This document shows positions 16,802 to 25,232 of a DNA stretch of 64,000 bases, piece by piece. Within the stretch, counting starts at the first letter, position 1; each line of letters opens with the position of its first letter. The notes under the pieces were generated by a model, which worked only from the letters and a program-made list of their open reading frames with translations, did not search any database and was not told where the DNA came from. Source of the DNA: JASHPR01 sp963808705 (GTDB taxonomy: Bacteria > Actinomycetota > Actinomycetes > Streptosporangiales > Streptosporangiaceae). The stretch lies in NCBI GenBank assembly GCA_963808705.1, contig CAWEHB010000016.1:682001-746000 (forward strand), read 5' to 3'. Made by a program: the position numbers and the translations under genes.

Positions 16802-17674
16802 TCAGGCCCGGCGTCGTGCCTCCATCAGCCGCAGGATGAGCGGGGTGAAGATCAGTTGCATGGCCAGCTCCATCTTGCCGCCCGGCACGACGATGATGTT
16901 CGGCCGTGACATGAACGAGTCGTGCAGCATCGACAGCAGGTAGGGAAAGTCGATGCCCTTCGGGTTGGCGAACCGGATGACGACAAAGCTCTCGTCGGCG
17001 CTGGGGATGTGCCGGGCGATGAACGGATTGGACGTGTCCACCGTCGGGACGCGCTGGAAGTTCACGTGCGTGCGGGAGAACTGCGGGCAGATGTAATTCA
17101 CATAGTCCGGCATGCGCCGCAGCACCGTGCCGACCACGTCCTCGCTGGTATAGCCGCGGGCGGCCTTGTCGCGATGCAGCTTCTGGATCCACTCGAGGTT
17201 GATGATCGGGACAACCCCGACCAGCAGGTCAGCGTGCTGGGCGACGTCCGCCTTTTCGGTGACCGCAGCGCCGTGCAATCCCTCGTAGTAGAGCAGGTCG
17301 CTGTCAGGGGCGACATCTGCCCACGGCGTGAAGGTCCCGGGCTGCTGACCGAAGGGCTCGGCCTCCTGCGCGTCGTGCAGGTACTTGCGGACCTTGCCGC
17401 GACCGCTCTCGCCGTACTCGCGAAACAGGGTCTCCAGTTCTTCGAGCAGGTTCGCCTCGGGCGAGAAGTGGCAGAAGTGGTGGTTGCCTTGCTTCTCGGC
17501 GTCCGCCGTTGCGGCCTTCATCTGCTCCCGGTCGTATCGGTGGAACGAGTCGCCCTCCACGATCGTCGCGTTGATCTGCTCGCGCACGAAAATGTGCTGG
17601 AAGGTCCTGGTCACCGAAGTTGTGCCCGCGCCGGACGAGCCGGTGATGACAACGATGGGATGCTTGGCTGACAC
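16802..17674 (-). CDS. prkB: Class I phosphoribulokinase
   Basis: A 290-residue kinase that phosphorylates ribulose 5-phosphate to ribulose 1,5-bisphosphate, the committed step feeding RuBisCO. The P-loop GSSGAGTTS lies at residues ~12-20. Conserved class I segments include IVEGDSFHRYDREQMK, NHHFCHFSPEANLLEELE and LLYYEGLHGA. The length matches proteobacterial CbbP (about 290). It is the last gene of a minus-strand operon, 15 bp after the fructose-1,6-bisphosphatase stop. No RuBisCO gene lies in the window, so the pathway assignment depends on genes elsewhere. Confidence 0.9.
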   Translation of the reverse strand: MSAKHPIVVITGSSGAGTTSVTRTFQHIFVREQINATIVEGDSFHRYDREQMKAATADAEKQGNHHFCHFSPEANLLEELETLFREYGESGRGKVRKYLHDAQEAEPFGQQPGTFTPWADVAPDSDLLYYEGLHGAAVTEKADVAQHADLLVGVVPIINLEWIQKLHRDKAARGYTSEDVVGTVLRRMPDYVNYICPQFSRTHVNFQRVPTVDTSNPFIARHIPSADESFVVIRFANPKGIDFPYLLSMLHDSFMSRPNIIVVPGGKMELAMQLIFTPLILRLMEARRRA

Positions 17675-17689
17675 CTGTTCTCCGGCTGG

Positions 17690-18766
17690 TTAGGGGATCC
17701 GGAACAGGGAACGGCTGTTGAACAGCGAGTCGTCGAAGGCCGATCCCTGTCCGCTGGCCTGGTCGCAGTGATAGCGCTCGATCCGCTCGACCTCGTTCCT
17801 GGATCCGAGTATCAGCGGCACGCGCTGGTGCAGGCTCGCGGGCTGGATCTCCATCACGCGCTCGCGCCCGGTGCTGGCGCCGCCGCCGGCCTGTTCCACG
17901 ATGAAGGAGATCGGATTGCACTCATACAGCAACCGCAGCCGTCCCGGCTTGGCCGGTTCCTTGCTGTCCCTGGGGTACAGGAAGACGCCGCCGCGGGTGA
18001 GGATGCGGTAGGTCTCAGCCACGAGGGACGCGATCCAGCGCATGTTGAAGTCCCGGCCCCGCGGCCCGGTGCTGCCCGCCAGGCACTCCTGGATATAGCG
18101 GCGCACCGGCGGCTCCCAGAAGCGCTCGTTGGAGGCGTTGATCGCGAACTCCCCGCACTCCTCGGGAATGCGCAGCTGCGGGTGGGTGAGCACGAACGCC
18201 CCGACGTCGCGATCGAGCGTGAATCCGTCGACGCCGTCGCCGGTGGTGAGGATCAGCATCGTGGACGGCCCGTACAAGGCGAAACCCGCGCACACCTGAG
18301 CGGCGCCCGGCTGCAGGAAGTGCTCCACCCGCGGCTCCGCACCCGGGTCGGGGCTGCGCAGGATCGAGAAGATCGTGCCCACCGAGATGTTGGCGTCAAT
18401 ATTGCTCGAGCCGTCCAGCGGGTCGAATACCAGCAGGTACTTCCCGCGCCGCCCGGCTGCCGGCACGGGGTAGACGTCTTCCATCTCCTCCGACGCCATC
18501 GCGGCCAGGTGCCCGGTCCACTCCGTCTCGCCGATCATCACCTCGTTGCTGATGAGGTCGAGCTTCTTCTGCACCTCGCCCTGGACGTTCTCCGCCCCGG
18601 CGCTTCCCAGCGTGCCGGCCAGCGCGCCGCGGCTGACCTGGATGCTGATGATCTTCACGGCCGTCGCTACCGCATTGAGCAGCCCCGAGAAGTCACCGGT
18701 CGAACCGGGATGACGGTGTTCGGACTCGATGGTGTAACGGGTCAGTGTCTTGCGTTCTACACGCAT
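17690..18766 (-). CDS. fbp: Class I fructose-1,6-bisphosphatase
   Basis: A 358-residue phosphatase that hydrolyses fructose 1,6-bisphosphate in gluconeogenesis or the Calvin cycle. The metal-binding signature FDPLDGSSNIDANISVGTIF (about residues 113-132) and the conserved Glu pair in MASEEMEDVYPV are visible. The C-terminal substrate loop is GGVFLYPRDSKEPAKPGRLR, then LLYECNPISFIVEQAGG. Actinobacteria usually rely on class II (GlpX) enzymes, so a class I enzyme beside phosphoribulokinase fits a transferred cbb module. It starts 6 bp after the aldolase stop. Confidence 0.9.
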   Translation of the reverse strand: MRVERKTLTRYTIESEHRHPGSTGDFSGLLNAVATAVKIISIQVSRGALAGTLGSAGAENVQGEVQKKLDLISNEVMIGETEWTGHLAAMASEEMEDVYPVPAAGRRGKYLLVFDPLDGSSNIDANISVGTIFSILRSPDPGAEPRVEHFLQPGAAQVCAGFALYGPSTMLILTTGDGVDGFTLDRDVGAFVLTHPQLRIPEECGEFAINASNERFWEPPVRRYIQECLAGSTGPRGRDFNMRWIASLVAETYRILTRGGVFLYPRDSKEPAKPGRLRLLYECNPISFIVEQAGGGASTGRERVMEIQPASLHQRVPLILGSRNEVERIERYHCDQASGQGSAFDDSLFNSRSLFRIP

Positions 18767-18772
18767 GGCTGC

Positions 18773-19786
18773 TCAGGCCCCCACCGCCGCGGTGACCGGA
18801 CCCTTCGACGCCTCGCTGGCGCGCCGGCAGTTCGCCGCGAGCTTGTCCTGCGCATCCCCGGCGCTGGCCGCCACGCCGTGCCAGGCACGCAGCGCATCGC
18901 TGACAAGGGCACGCCCGAACGAGAACGTCAGCCGCCACGGCGGCGTGCCACCCGTCGCAGCCCGCGCGTTGATGGCGGCAAGGTTGGCGCACGCCCGCTC
19001 GTTGGACTGGCCGCCGGACAAGAACGCGATGCCCGGAACGGCTGGCGGCACGGTCGCAGTCAGCACCTGCAGCGTGTCCCGGGCGACCTCGGCCGGGCGG
19101 GCCTGGTCTTCGCTCTCCGTCCCTGAAATGATCATGTTCGGCTTGAGGACGATGCCGCGGGGATCAACGCCCATCACGTCAAGTTCACCGAAGACGGCGG
19201 CGAGCACGGTGGTGGTGGCTGCCTGGCAGACGGCGATCCCGTGACTGCCGTCCATCAAGACCTCGGGCTCCACGATCGGCACGATGCCCGCCGTCTGGCA
19301 CAGCGCCGCGTAGCGGGCCAGGGCGTGCGCGTTCGCGTGCACGGTACGCCAGTGCAGCATGGCCGGGTTGAGCACCGCACGCCACTTGGCGAAGACGGCG
19401 CCGCGCTCCCGGTAGGCGTCCAGCCGGCCGCGCAGGCCATCCAGCCCCTCGGTGACGAATCCGCCGTCAGAGAACGGCAAGGAAGTGACGCCCTTATCGA
19501 CCTTAATGCCAGCCATGATGCCAAGCGCCGCGGCGGCCTCGCCGAACGGCGGGCCATCCGACAGGTCCTGGCCGAGAGTCTCGTCGCACAAGATAATGCC
19601 AGAGACCCAGCTGTCCAGCCCCGGCGTGGTGAGTAGCAGCTGCCGGTAGTCACGGCGCATGTCCGCGCTCGGTGTGACCCCTGCTGCCTCAAGCCGCTTG
19701 GACATAGTCGCGATGCTCTCGTCCGCGGCGAGAATGCCCTTACCCGGCGCCACGAGCGCGGTGGCAACCTTGTCCAGCCCTAGCAT
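18773..19786 (-). CDS. Class I fructose-bisphosphate aldolase
   Basis: A 337-residue Schiff-base aldolase that condenses dihydroxyacetone phosphate with glyceraldehyde 3-phosphate or erythrose 4-phosphate. Family marks are APGKGILAADESIATMSKRL near the N-terminus, AGIKVDKGV, FAKWRAVL and IVEPEVLMDGSH. The Schiff-base Lys is in GIVLKPNMIISG (about residue 214). The C-terminal Tyr of animal and plant enzymes is not conserved. AGGAGG lies 7 nt upstream of the ATG. It is the first gene of an aldolase-bisphosphatase-phosphoribulokinase operon. Confidence 0.9.
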   Translation of the reverse strand: MLGLDKVATALVAPGKGILAADESIATMSKRLEAAGVTPSADMRRDYRQLLLTTPGLDSWVSGIILCDETLGQDLSDGPPFGEAAAALGIMAGIKVDKGVTSLPFSDGGFVTEGLDGLRGRLDAYRERGAVFAKWRAVLNPAMLHWRTVHANAHALARYAALCQTAGIVPIVEPEVLMDGSHGIAVCQAATTTVLAAVFGELDVMGVDPRGIVLKPNMIISGTESEDQARPAEVARDTLQVLTATVPPAVPGIAFLSGGQSNERACANLAAINARAATGGTPPWRLTFSFGRALVSDALRAWHGVAASAGDAQDKLAANCRRASEASKGPVTAAVGA

Positions 19787-20494
19787 AGCCGACCTCCTGT
19801 TCAGGCCACGATCATGACATCGGCCGCCCTCTGGTGAGGCTACGAAGGCGCCGCCATCGTCGCCTCACCCGCCAGAGCGGTCGGCCGGGTGAACTCACCC
19901 ACCCGGTGTCCCCCTCCTGGAAGGCGTCACCCAGAGCATGCGTCGGGCCAGGCACCCGGGCTAGTGCCAATAGCCGGCAAGGCGGGGGACCTTATGCCCG
20001 CGCCTGGCCACCGCCGTACCAGTCCTGGGGAGGCCATCCGACAAGATGCTGACAGGCCAACCAGCCTGCTGCTTCTGCCGCGATCAAGGTCGTTCGCCAG
20101 GTAGTCACGGACCGTGGTGGACTGTCAGCGGAGGCAAAGCGCACAGTCCCGCCTCGATCTGTACGGAAGTTGAGTCGTCGGGCCTGATTGCCGATGCCGT
20201 GCCAGAAGGATCGTTCTGGACGGGCGAGAGTCAGCAGCAGCGCCGCCTTGGCGAACGGGAACACGCTGGCAGCCGCCGGACTACAGGAGGAAACCGGGCA
20301 CACAGTCGGCGACGCGAACTCGCCCGCGCAGACGACGCCCGTGTAGCCGGCAAGCAGGGCTGCCAGCCCAGGCCATTTGCCGAGCAGCACCTGGCTGCGC
20401 CGGACGGGGCGGATCTGGCCTGCCACGCCGCTAACAGGGCAACGTAGGCAGCTACGACACTAGAACATCCGGGCTGTCTCAGACGGGATAAGGC
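19787..20494. other. Long intergenic stretch upstream of the cbb-type operon
   Basis: About 700 bp without a recognisable gene. Near 19884-19902 there is a GGGTGAAC-TCACCC inverted repeat with extended CCGGGTGA/TCACCCACCCGG symmetry, about 100 bp upstream of the aldolase start, which could be a regulatory site. Open frames at 19992-20426 and on the opposite strand show no family similarity. Confidence 0.35.
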
Positions 20495-21040
20495 TCAGGC
20501 GTGCGTGGAGGCGTAGGCGTTGCTCGCGGCGGTGCCGAGCGCGCTGCCCCAGCTGCGGGCTCGCGCGTCCTCGCCGTCGAGCAGGGTGTTCTGCTTACCG
20601 ATAAGGAAGCTCTCCGGGGCGGTCAGCAGCGCGTACCCGTGCTGCCTGAGTAGCCTGGCGATGCCGCGGCCGGCCCGTCCGGTAAATACCGCGACGCCGT
20701 TGATCCGGGTGTCGAAGGCCGCGGCGAGCTCGTGCCCGTCGCCGATGCCGTTGAACCATTCGCGTAGCCCTGGCCTGCCCGCGTCCGGGTCCATGGTCAG
20801 CCCGCTGCCCTGCTTGCGGGCCGCCTCTGCCGCCATCCGCCGCGAGGCGGCGTTCGACATCCCGTGCATGTGCGTCGGCCCGCCGACGACCAGGAGATCG
20901 GCCGTGGCGATGAGCTCCCGCGTAGCCCCGGCCACGGGAACCACTGTCACCTCGTGGCTTGCGCGCAGGCCGTCAGCGATATTGCTGGCGATGACACGCG
21001 TATTCCCGTACATCGATTCGAAGACCACCAGCGCCCGCAT
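20495..21040 (-). CDS. Flavodoxin-domain protein
   Basis: A 181-residue FMN-binding flavodoxin-fold protein. The phosphate-binding loop is VVFESMYGNTRVIASNIADG (residues ~5-24), and the later flavin-contact loops are LLVVGGPTHMHGMSN and FDTRINGVAVFTGRAGRGIA. It is probably an electron carrier or regulator of flavin-dependent chemistry. The ATG at 21038-21040 is preferred over the GTG three codons upstream because AAGGAAG is 8 nt upstream. A degraded paralogue fragment lies at 12934-13203. Confidence 0.8.
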   Translation of the reverse strand: MRALVVFESMYGNTRVIASNIADGLRASHEVTVVPVAGATRELIATADLLVVGGPTHMHGMSNAASRRMAAEAARKQGSGLTMDPDAGRPGLREWFNGIGDGHELAAAFDTRINGVAVFTGRAGRGIARLLRQHGYALLTAPESFLIGKQNTLLDGEDARARSWGSALGTAASNAYASTHA

Positions 21041-21261
21041 GGTGACCACTTCCTTAGTCCGTTGCCGCTCTCGGCTTCATTTCAGCCAGGCGCCGCCGCC
21101 GCGCAAAGGAGCCAACGGCCCTTGGCGCCGGGACCATCGGCCCGTAACGAGCGCCAGGTGGCAGCCGACGTCAGGGGTGGCTGTCACGGAGTTGCGCGAG
21201 TTCACGCTCAACGGAACCGCCCACGCCACCCACCGCGAACAGGGCGCATGATCCGCCGCTC

Positions 21262-21360
21262 CATTCTCCGCAGTCCTGGAGGCATCCGCAGGCACCGTGA
21301 GGCAGTGTCCGGCCAGGTGCAGTGGTCTCCGGGGCATTCAGGGGCACGCCAGGCAGCCGG
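21262..21360 (+). repeat. Dispersed ~100-bp repeat, copy 2
   Basis: The partner of 9744-9846, in the same orientation and about 80% identical (shared CCATTCTCCGCAG start and GGCATTCAGGGGCACGCC block). Unlike copy 1 it is not followed by a tRNA fragment. It runs directly into a Fic-protein remnant, whose N-terminus it appears to have replaced. Confidence 0.7.
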
Positions 21361-21640
21361 CGGAGGGCTCGGTGTTCTGCCTGCCGCAGCATCTGGAGTC
21401 CTACGGCGCTGACATCTTCGGCAGGCTCGCCGCCGCTGACTGGCTGCGGGGCCTGGCCCGCGAGGAGTTCATTTGCCCGGCTGGCGGAGTTTCTCGCTGA
21501 CGTCAATGCCCTGCACCCGTTCCGGGAGGGCAACGGCCGGACCCAGCGGGCGTTCTTCTCTCAGCTCGCGCATGACGCCGGGCATCATATCGGCTGGGTC
21601 CGCATGGAGCCGGCCCGTAACGTCACCGATCGCGCCAAGC
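21361..21640 (+). pseudogene. Fic-domain AMPylase remnant, frameshifted and truncated
   Basis: One frame reads FCLPQHLESYGADIFGRLAA then DWLRGLAREEFI. The adjoining frame continues RLAEFLADVNALHPFREGNG and RTQRAFFSQLAHDAGHHIGW. The active-site motif HPFREGNGR is intact, but a frameshift near 21475, a missing N-terminus (replaced by the dispersed repeat) and a lost C-terminus mean no functional protein is made. Confidence 0.65.
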
Positions 21641-22004
21641 CCGGAGCGCAGAGCCAACCGGATAACCGAGATCATCGCGGCGCTCGCGCAGCAATTACCG
21701 CGCTGCACTGCCGAATTGTGCCATATCTGATCAAGGCGGCTCCGCTGCGCTCCGCCGCAGCGCGCTCAGCGCCGCGCTCTGGCTTGAGGCCCCGCTCGCG
21801 CGGGCGCGCCAGCTCGAACTGGGGGCCGCTTGCTCTCTGAGGCTCATCCCCGCTTTCAATTATCCGGCGTCGGCCAGAACCCGTCGAGAGCGCTACGCGT
21901 CGCTGCGCGATGGCCTGCGGCCATCCTCGACTGAACCCGGCCGAGAGTCGCCGGAACTCGGCAGCTATCAGGGATGGGCGCCCGCCGGAATATGCTGGCT
22001 AAGC

Positions 22005-22766
22005 TCATGCGCTGGTGGCACGCTGTCTAGTCAGCACGTCGACCTCGCAGCCTGGCGAGGACGGGTCGAAGCCGTGCTCGACCAGCCAGCGGACCGCCAG
22101 CAGGCTTCGCAACGACCACCACGCGCGGATCACGTCGAGGTCGACGTCGGTGCCGTAGCCGGCGACGACGTCGCCAAGGCGCTCCTCGTGTCCGAGCGTC
22201 AGGCTGGCGAGGTCGTACAGGGCATCGCCCTGGCACGCCTCGGACCAGTCGATCACGCCGGTGATCTCGTCAACGTCGACGAACACGTGGGTGACCTGCA
22301 GGTCGCCGTGCGTGAACACCGGTGTCCACGGCCGGAGCGCAGCCTCGGCAACCCGGCGGTTGCGCGTGACCACGCCGGCGGGAAGGACGCCGTTCGTGAC
22401 GAGCCACTCGCATTCGCCGTCGAGGTGCGACGCCAACTCGCCGAGGCTCCGGCCGGGCCATGGCGGCAGCGGCGCGTCGTGCAGCATCCGGGCGGCGGCA
22501 CCCGCCGCGGCCCACGCCGCCGGCGACGCGGCCGACGGCTCGCCGAGGCGGCCGAGTGCGGTCCCCGGGAGGGCGGCGAGCGCGAGCACGGGCGGCTTCC
22601 GCCACAAGACCTCCGGAGTCGGGACTGGCGCCATAGCCATCGCCTCGACCTCGACATCGGTGCGCGTCTGATCAGCGTCGATCTTCAGGAACACGTCGCC
22701 GACGCGCAGGGTCGCGCACTCGTGATGGGCGACGACGACCTCGACCTCCTCCACGTTGGCCATCAT
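22005..22766 (-). CDS. Aminoglycoside-phosphotransferase-fold kinase
   Basis: A 253-residue protein of the APH/choline-kinase superfamily. The catalytic loop is FTHGDLQVTHVFVD (about residues 152-165), followed by the metal-binding GVIDWSEACQGDALYDLAS. An N-lobe Lys is in VFLKIDADQ. The Asn usually found in the catalytic loop (HGDxxxxN) is His here, which is seen in some APH subfamilies. The substrate is unknown, and resistance cannot be assumed. The start is ATG at 22766 or 22763. Confidence 0.78.
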   Translation of the reverse strand: MMANVEEVEVVVAHHECATLRVGDVFLKIDADQTRTDVEVEAMAMAPVPTPEVLWRKPPVLALAALPGTALGRLGEPSAASPAAWAAAGAAARMLHDAPLPPWPGRSLGELASHLDGECEWLVTNGVLPAGVVTRNRRVAEAALRPWTPVFTHGDLQVTHVFVDVDEITGVIDWSEACQGDALYDLASLTLGHEERLGDVVAGYGTDVDLDVIRAWWSLRSLLAVRWLVEHGFDPSSPGCEVDVLTRQRATSA

Positions 22767-23282
22767 CGCGGGATGACCACCGACGTCGCCACGGGTTTAT
22801 TGCGTGCGACTGCGCGGCTGACCGCGTCCCGCTGCCCGGCGGCCTCGTGCACGACACCGACCGCTGACGGGCCGGGCACTGCCTCGGCGCGCCCGGCCCC
22901 GGCCCGTGGATCGTGAAGTCCAAGCGGCATGTCGTCGCGGCCGGTGACCTCGACGCGACCGAGACCGCCGGTCCGATGACGTCGAGCGAGCGCTGTCGCG
23001 CATGACCCGGCCGTGCGCAAGTCGGTCTTGTGCACGAATCTGTACACGAGACGCAAATCTTGTACCGCCCACCAGTTTCCGCAGGTCAAGGCCGTGCTCA
23101 GCAAGATCGGACCGGCCGGCGCCCTTCGAGGGGGAGCCATTCAATTCCCGCGCTGGATAGCTCCGGGTAGCTCCGGGCCATGGCTGCACGCCGCGGGCCG
23201 GAACCAGGACTCCACCTCCTGCGGTGCGGTCGAGCGGGTGGAGGCGGAACAGCCACTGATGTCCTGCCCACCGGCGTGAGCG
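22767..23282. other. Gap with attachment-site-like sequence
   Basis: No gene is recognised here. The stretch holds the second tRNA 3' end copy (23054-23074) and flanking sequence similar in composition to the rest of the island. Confidence 0.4.
23054..23074 (+). other. tRNA 3'-end fragment (probable attachment-site core), copy 2
   Basis: Twenty-one bases, from CAAATCTTGTACCGC to CACCA, repeat the T-loop to CCA end of the fragment at 9878-9898 with one T/C difference in the acceptor strand. The rest of the tRNA is missing. Copies 1 and 2 are direct repeats 13.2 kb apart, as expected of attL/attR of an integrated element. Confidence 0.6.
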
Positions 23283-23543
23283 TCGGCCGGTCCCCCGCTT
23301 GGCCAGGCCGGGAAGCGGCTTGCCCTCGTCAAGGAGATCGCCGGCGGTTTCGACGGCGCCCTCGCCGAGGCCATACGGCTGGCCGGGACGAAGACGAAAA
23401 AGGACACCGTCAACCTGGCGCTGCGGGAGTTCGCCGCCCGGCACCGCCGGGTCGCGGCCCTGGAGCACTATGCCAGGCTGGCGGCCGGGTGGAACTTCGA
23501 GGAATGGGAGCACCAGCGGGCCGCCGGGAAAGACCCGGCGTGA
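23283..23543 (+). pseudogene. VapB-type antitoxin lacking its N-terminus
   Basis: The frame ending at the TGA 23541-23543 reads ALAEAIRLAGTKTKKDTVNL then ALREFAARHRRVAALEHYAR, the helix-rich body of VapB/ribbon-helix-helix antitoxins. The usual N-terminal DNA-binding strand (x-R-T-x-I-D-I-D-D) is replaced by unrelated residues, and no start codon exists after the upstream in-frame stop at 23277. Its stop overlaps the toxin start as GTGA. Confidence 0.55.
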
Positions 23544-23820
23544 TCCGCTACCTGCTGGACTCCTCCGCCCTGTGGCGGATCCTGCGGGACGCCGCGCTGC
23601 GGGCAGCCTGGGCCGAGGTGATCTCCGTCGGCGCGGTCGGCTCCTGTCACCCCCAGCGCGTGGAGTTCCGCCGCTCGGCCCGCACGATCGACGAGTACGA
23701 GCAGATGTCGGGCATGTTCGCCGCGCTGTACCCCGACGCCGCCGTCCCCCAGGGCGCATGGCAGTGGATAGAGTCCGCGCAGTACCGCCTGCTGCGCCAC
23801 CGCGCCGACCGACTGACCCC
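23540..23820 (+). pseudogene. VapC-type PIN-domain toxin, C-terminally truncated
   Basis: From the GTG at 23540 the frame reads VIRYLLDSSALWRILRDAAL, with the first catalytic Asp of the PIN domain. It continues through EVISVGAVGSCHPQRVEFRR to WIESAQYRLLRHRA. After that the similarity stops, and the later acidic residues of the PIN active site are missing. Together with the N-terminally damaged antitoxin this is a dead type II toxin-antitoxin pair. Confidence 0.6.
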
Positions 23821-23882
23821 GGCGAACGGCACGAGGCCGCCGGGCCGCACTGCACAATCCCAAGCCCACGTGGTCGTTCAGA

Positions 23883-23899
23883 TCACCCGATCCGGGTGA
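23883..23899. promoter_or_regulatory. TCACCC-N5-GGGTGA inverted repeat upstream of the amidotransferase
   Basis: A perfect 6+6 inverted repeat with a 5-bp spacer, 66 bp upstream of the glutamine amidotransferase start. It has the same arms as three N6 copies at 43675, 49328 and 55595. The different spacer makes membership of the same operator family uncertain. Confidence 0.4.
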
Positions 23900-23965
23900 T
23901 GATGAAGGAACACCTGGTCTGCCTGGATGTACGACAAGCCGGACACGGTCGAGGAGGTCCACACC

Positions 23966-24807
23966 ATGTGTCGCTGGCTGGCGTATTGCGGGGAGCCGCT
24001 GCGGCCGTCTGAGGTGGTGTTGCACCCCCAGCATTCGCTCGTCGCGCAGTCGCTGGATTCTCCGCTCGGAGCCGAGACGGTCAACGGTGACGGGTTCGGG
24101 TTCGGCTGGTACCCCAAGGACCCGCAGGCAGGCAACGTTCCCGGGCTCTTCCGCAGCACCGAACCCGCATGGAATGACCAGAACCTGCGCGAGCTCACTC
24201 AGGCCATCGAGTCTCCGTTGTTCTTCAGCCACGTCCGCGCCGCGGCCGGCCCGCCGATTCAGCAGACCAACTGTCACCCTTCCGGTTCGGCCACTGGCTG
24301 TTCATGCACAACGGCGCCCTCGCCGGGTTCGGCTCGGTCAAGCGCGACCTGACCTTCGCCGTCGACCCGTCGCTGTACCCCCATATCGAGGGGACCACCG
24401 ACTCTGAGGTTCTGTTCCACCTTGCCCTGACCCTGGGGCTGCGCGAGGATCCCATAGCCGCGATGGCCAAGGCCATCCAGGCGGTGGAGTCGGCCGGCCA
24501 CCAGCACGGGGTGAAGTTCCCGATGCAGGGGACCGTCGCCGTCTCCGATGGCATCATCGTGTGGGCCTTCCGGTACTCCTCGCAGCGGCAGACGCGCACC
24601 CTATTCCACTCCGCCGACATCGCCACGCTGCAACAGATGTACCCGGACATCGAGCAGCTGCGGGTTTTCGGTAAGCGTGCCCACGTCGTGGTCTCCGAGC
24701 CGCTGAACGACCTGCCCGGGGCCTTCATCGAAGTCCCCGAGTCGACCGTCGCCGTGCTCGACGACTCCGGCTACCACCACCACCCGTTCCTGGCCGACGA
24801 GCCGTAG
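23966..24807 (+). pseudogene. Class II glutamine amidotransferase (YafJ/EgtC-like), single frameshift
   Basis: The ATG at 23966, with GAGGAGG 8 nt upstream, begins MCRWLAYCGEPLRPSEVVLH, exposing the N-terminal nucleophile Cys2 after Met removal. The N-terminal half runs to SHVRAAAGPPIQQTNCHP. The rest (FMHNGALAGFGSVKRDLTFA to the end) is in the next frame. Restoring one base near 24278 gives the family sequence NCHPFRFGHWLFMHNG. Apart from this slip the protein (about 280 residues) looks complete, so a sequencing error or very recent mutation is possible. Confidence 0.75.
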
Positions 24808-24814
24808 CTCGGGC

Positions 24815-24921
24815 ATGGCGCTGGAGGCGGTGCAGTCCCAGGCCGGGCACCGGCCGGTCGAATCCACCAGGACCTGCCTGCACCTGGCCAACGACTGCTC
24901 GCCGGGGAGTACCGGCGCGCT
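24815..24921 (+). pseudogene. Tyrosine recombinase, C-terminal end with mutated active-site Tyr
   Basis: The frame reads ALEAVQSQAGHRPVESTRTC then LHLAND; one base later in another frame it continues LAGEYRRA. This is the C-terminal end of an XerC-type integrase, in which the position after S-T-R-T is the catalytic Tyr (YLHLANDWL). Here it is Cys (TGC for TAC), and a one-base deletion follows, so the fragment cannot recombine DNA. Confidence 0.55.
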
Positions 24922-25232
24922 ACACCGTGATGACATCGAGGACCACAAGGTGTGGCTGGCTGCCCGGCCCAAGGCTAGCCGCGGGACGATCACGGCGGAG
25001 ACGCACCGGCAACGGATGCGTACCGTGCGGGCGTTCTTGGAACGGATCATCGAGTGGGACTGGCCTGACGCCCCAGCCCGCAATCTGGTTATCCGCGGGG
25101 ACATTCCCAAGAAGCCCGAGCTGCTGCCGAAGTTCCTCGATGACCGGGACGCGGCCAGGCTGATGGCCGCGGCCCGGCAGTGATCCCCGCGACCGGTTGG
25201 CCGTGGAGTTGCTGGTCGGCGCACGACCGCAG
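24922..25232 (+). pseudogene. Tyrosine recombinase, N-terminal core-binding domain remnant
   Basis: Immediately after the first integrase fragment comes LHRDDIEDHKVWLAARPKAS, then THRQRMRTVRAFLERIIEWD and FLDDRDAARLMAAAR, the SAM-like core-binding domain of an integrase. A stop at 25183 is bypassed in the next frame by DPRDRLAVELLVG, showing a frameshift at the start of the catalytic domain. The rest is lost. This looks like the start of a second integrase gene joined to the tail of another. Confidence 0.6.

Noticed and set aside
19992..20426. A 144-codon minus-strand frame in the gap upstream of the aldolase
   Set aside because: It shows no recognisable domain. The composition fits chance open frames in high-GC DNA.
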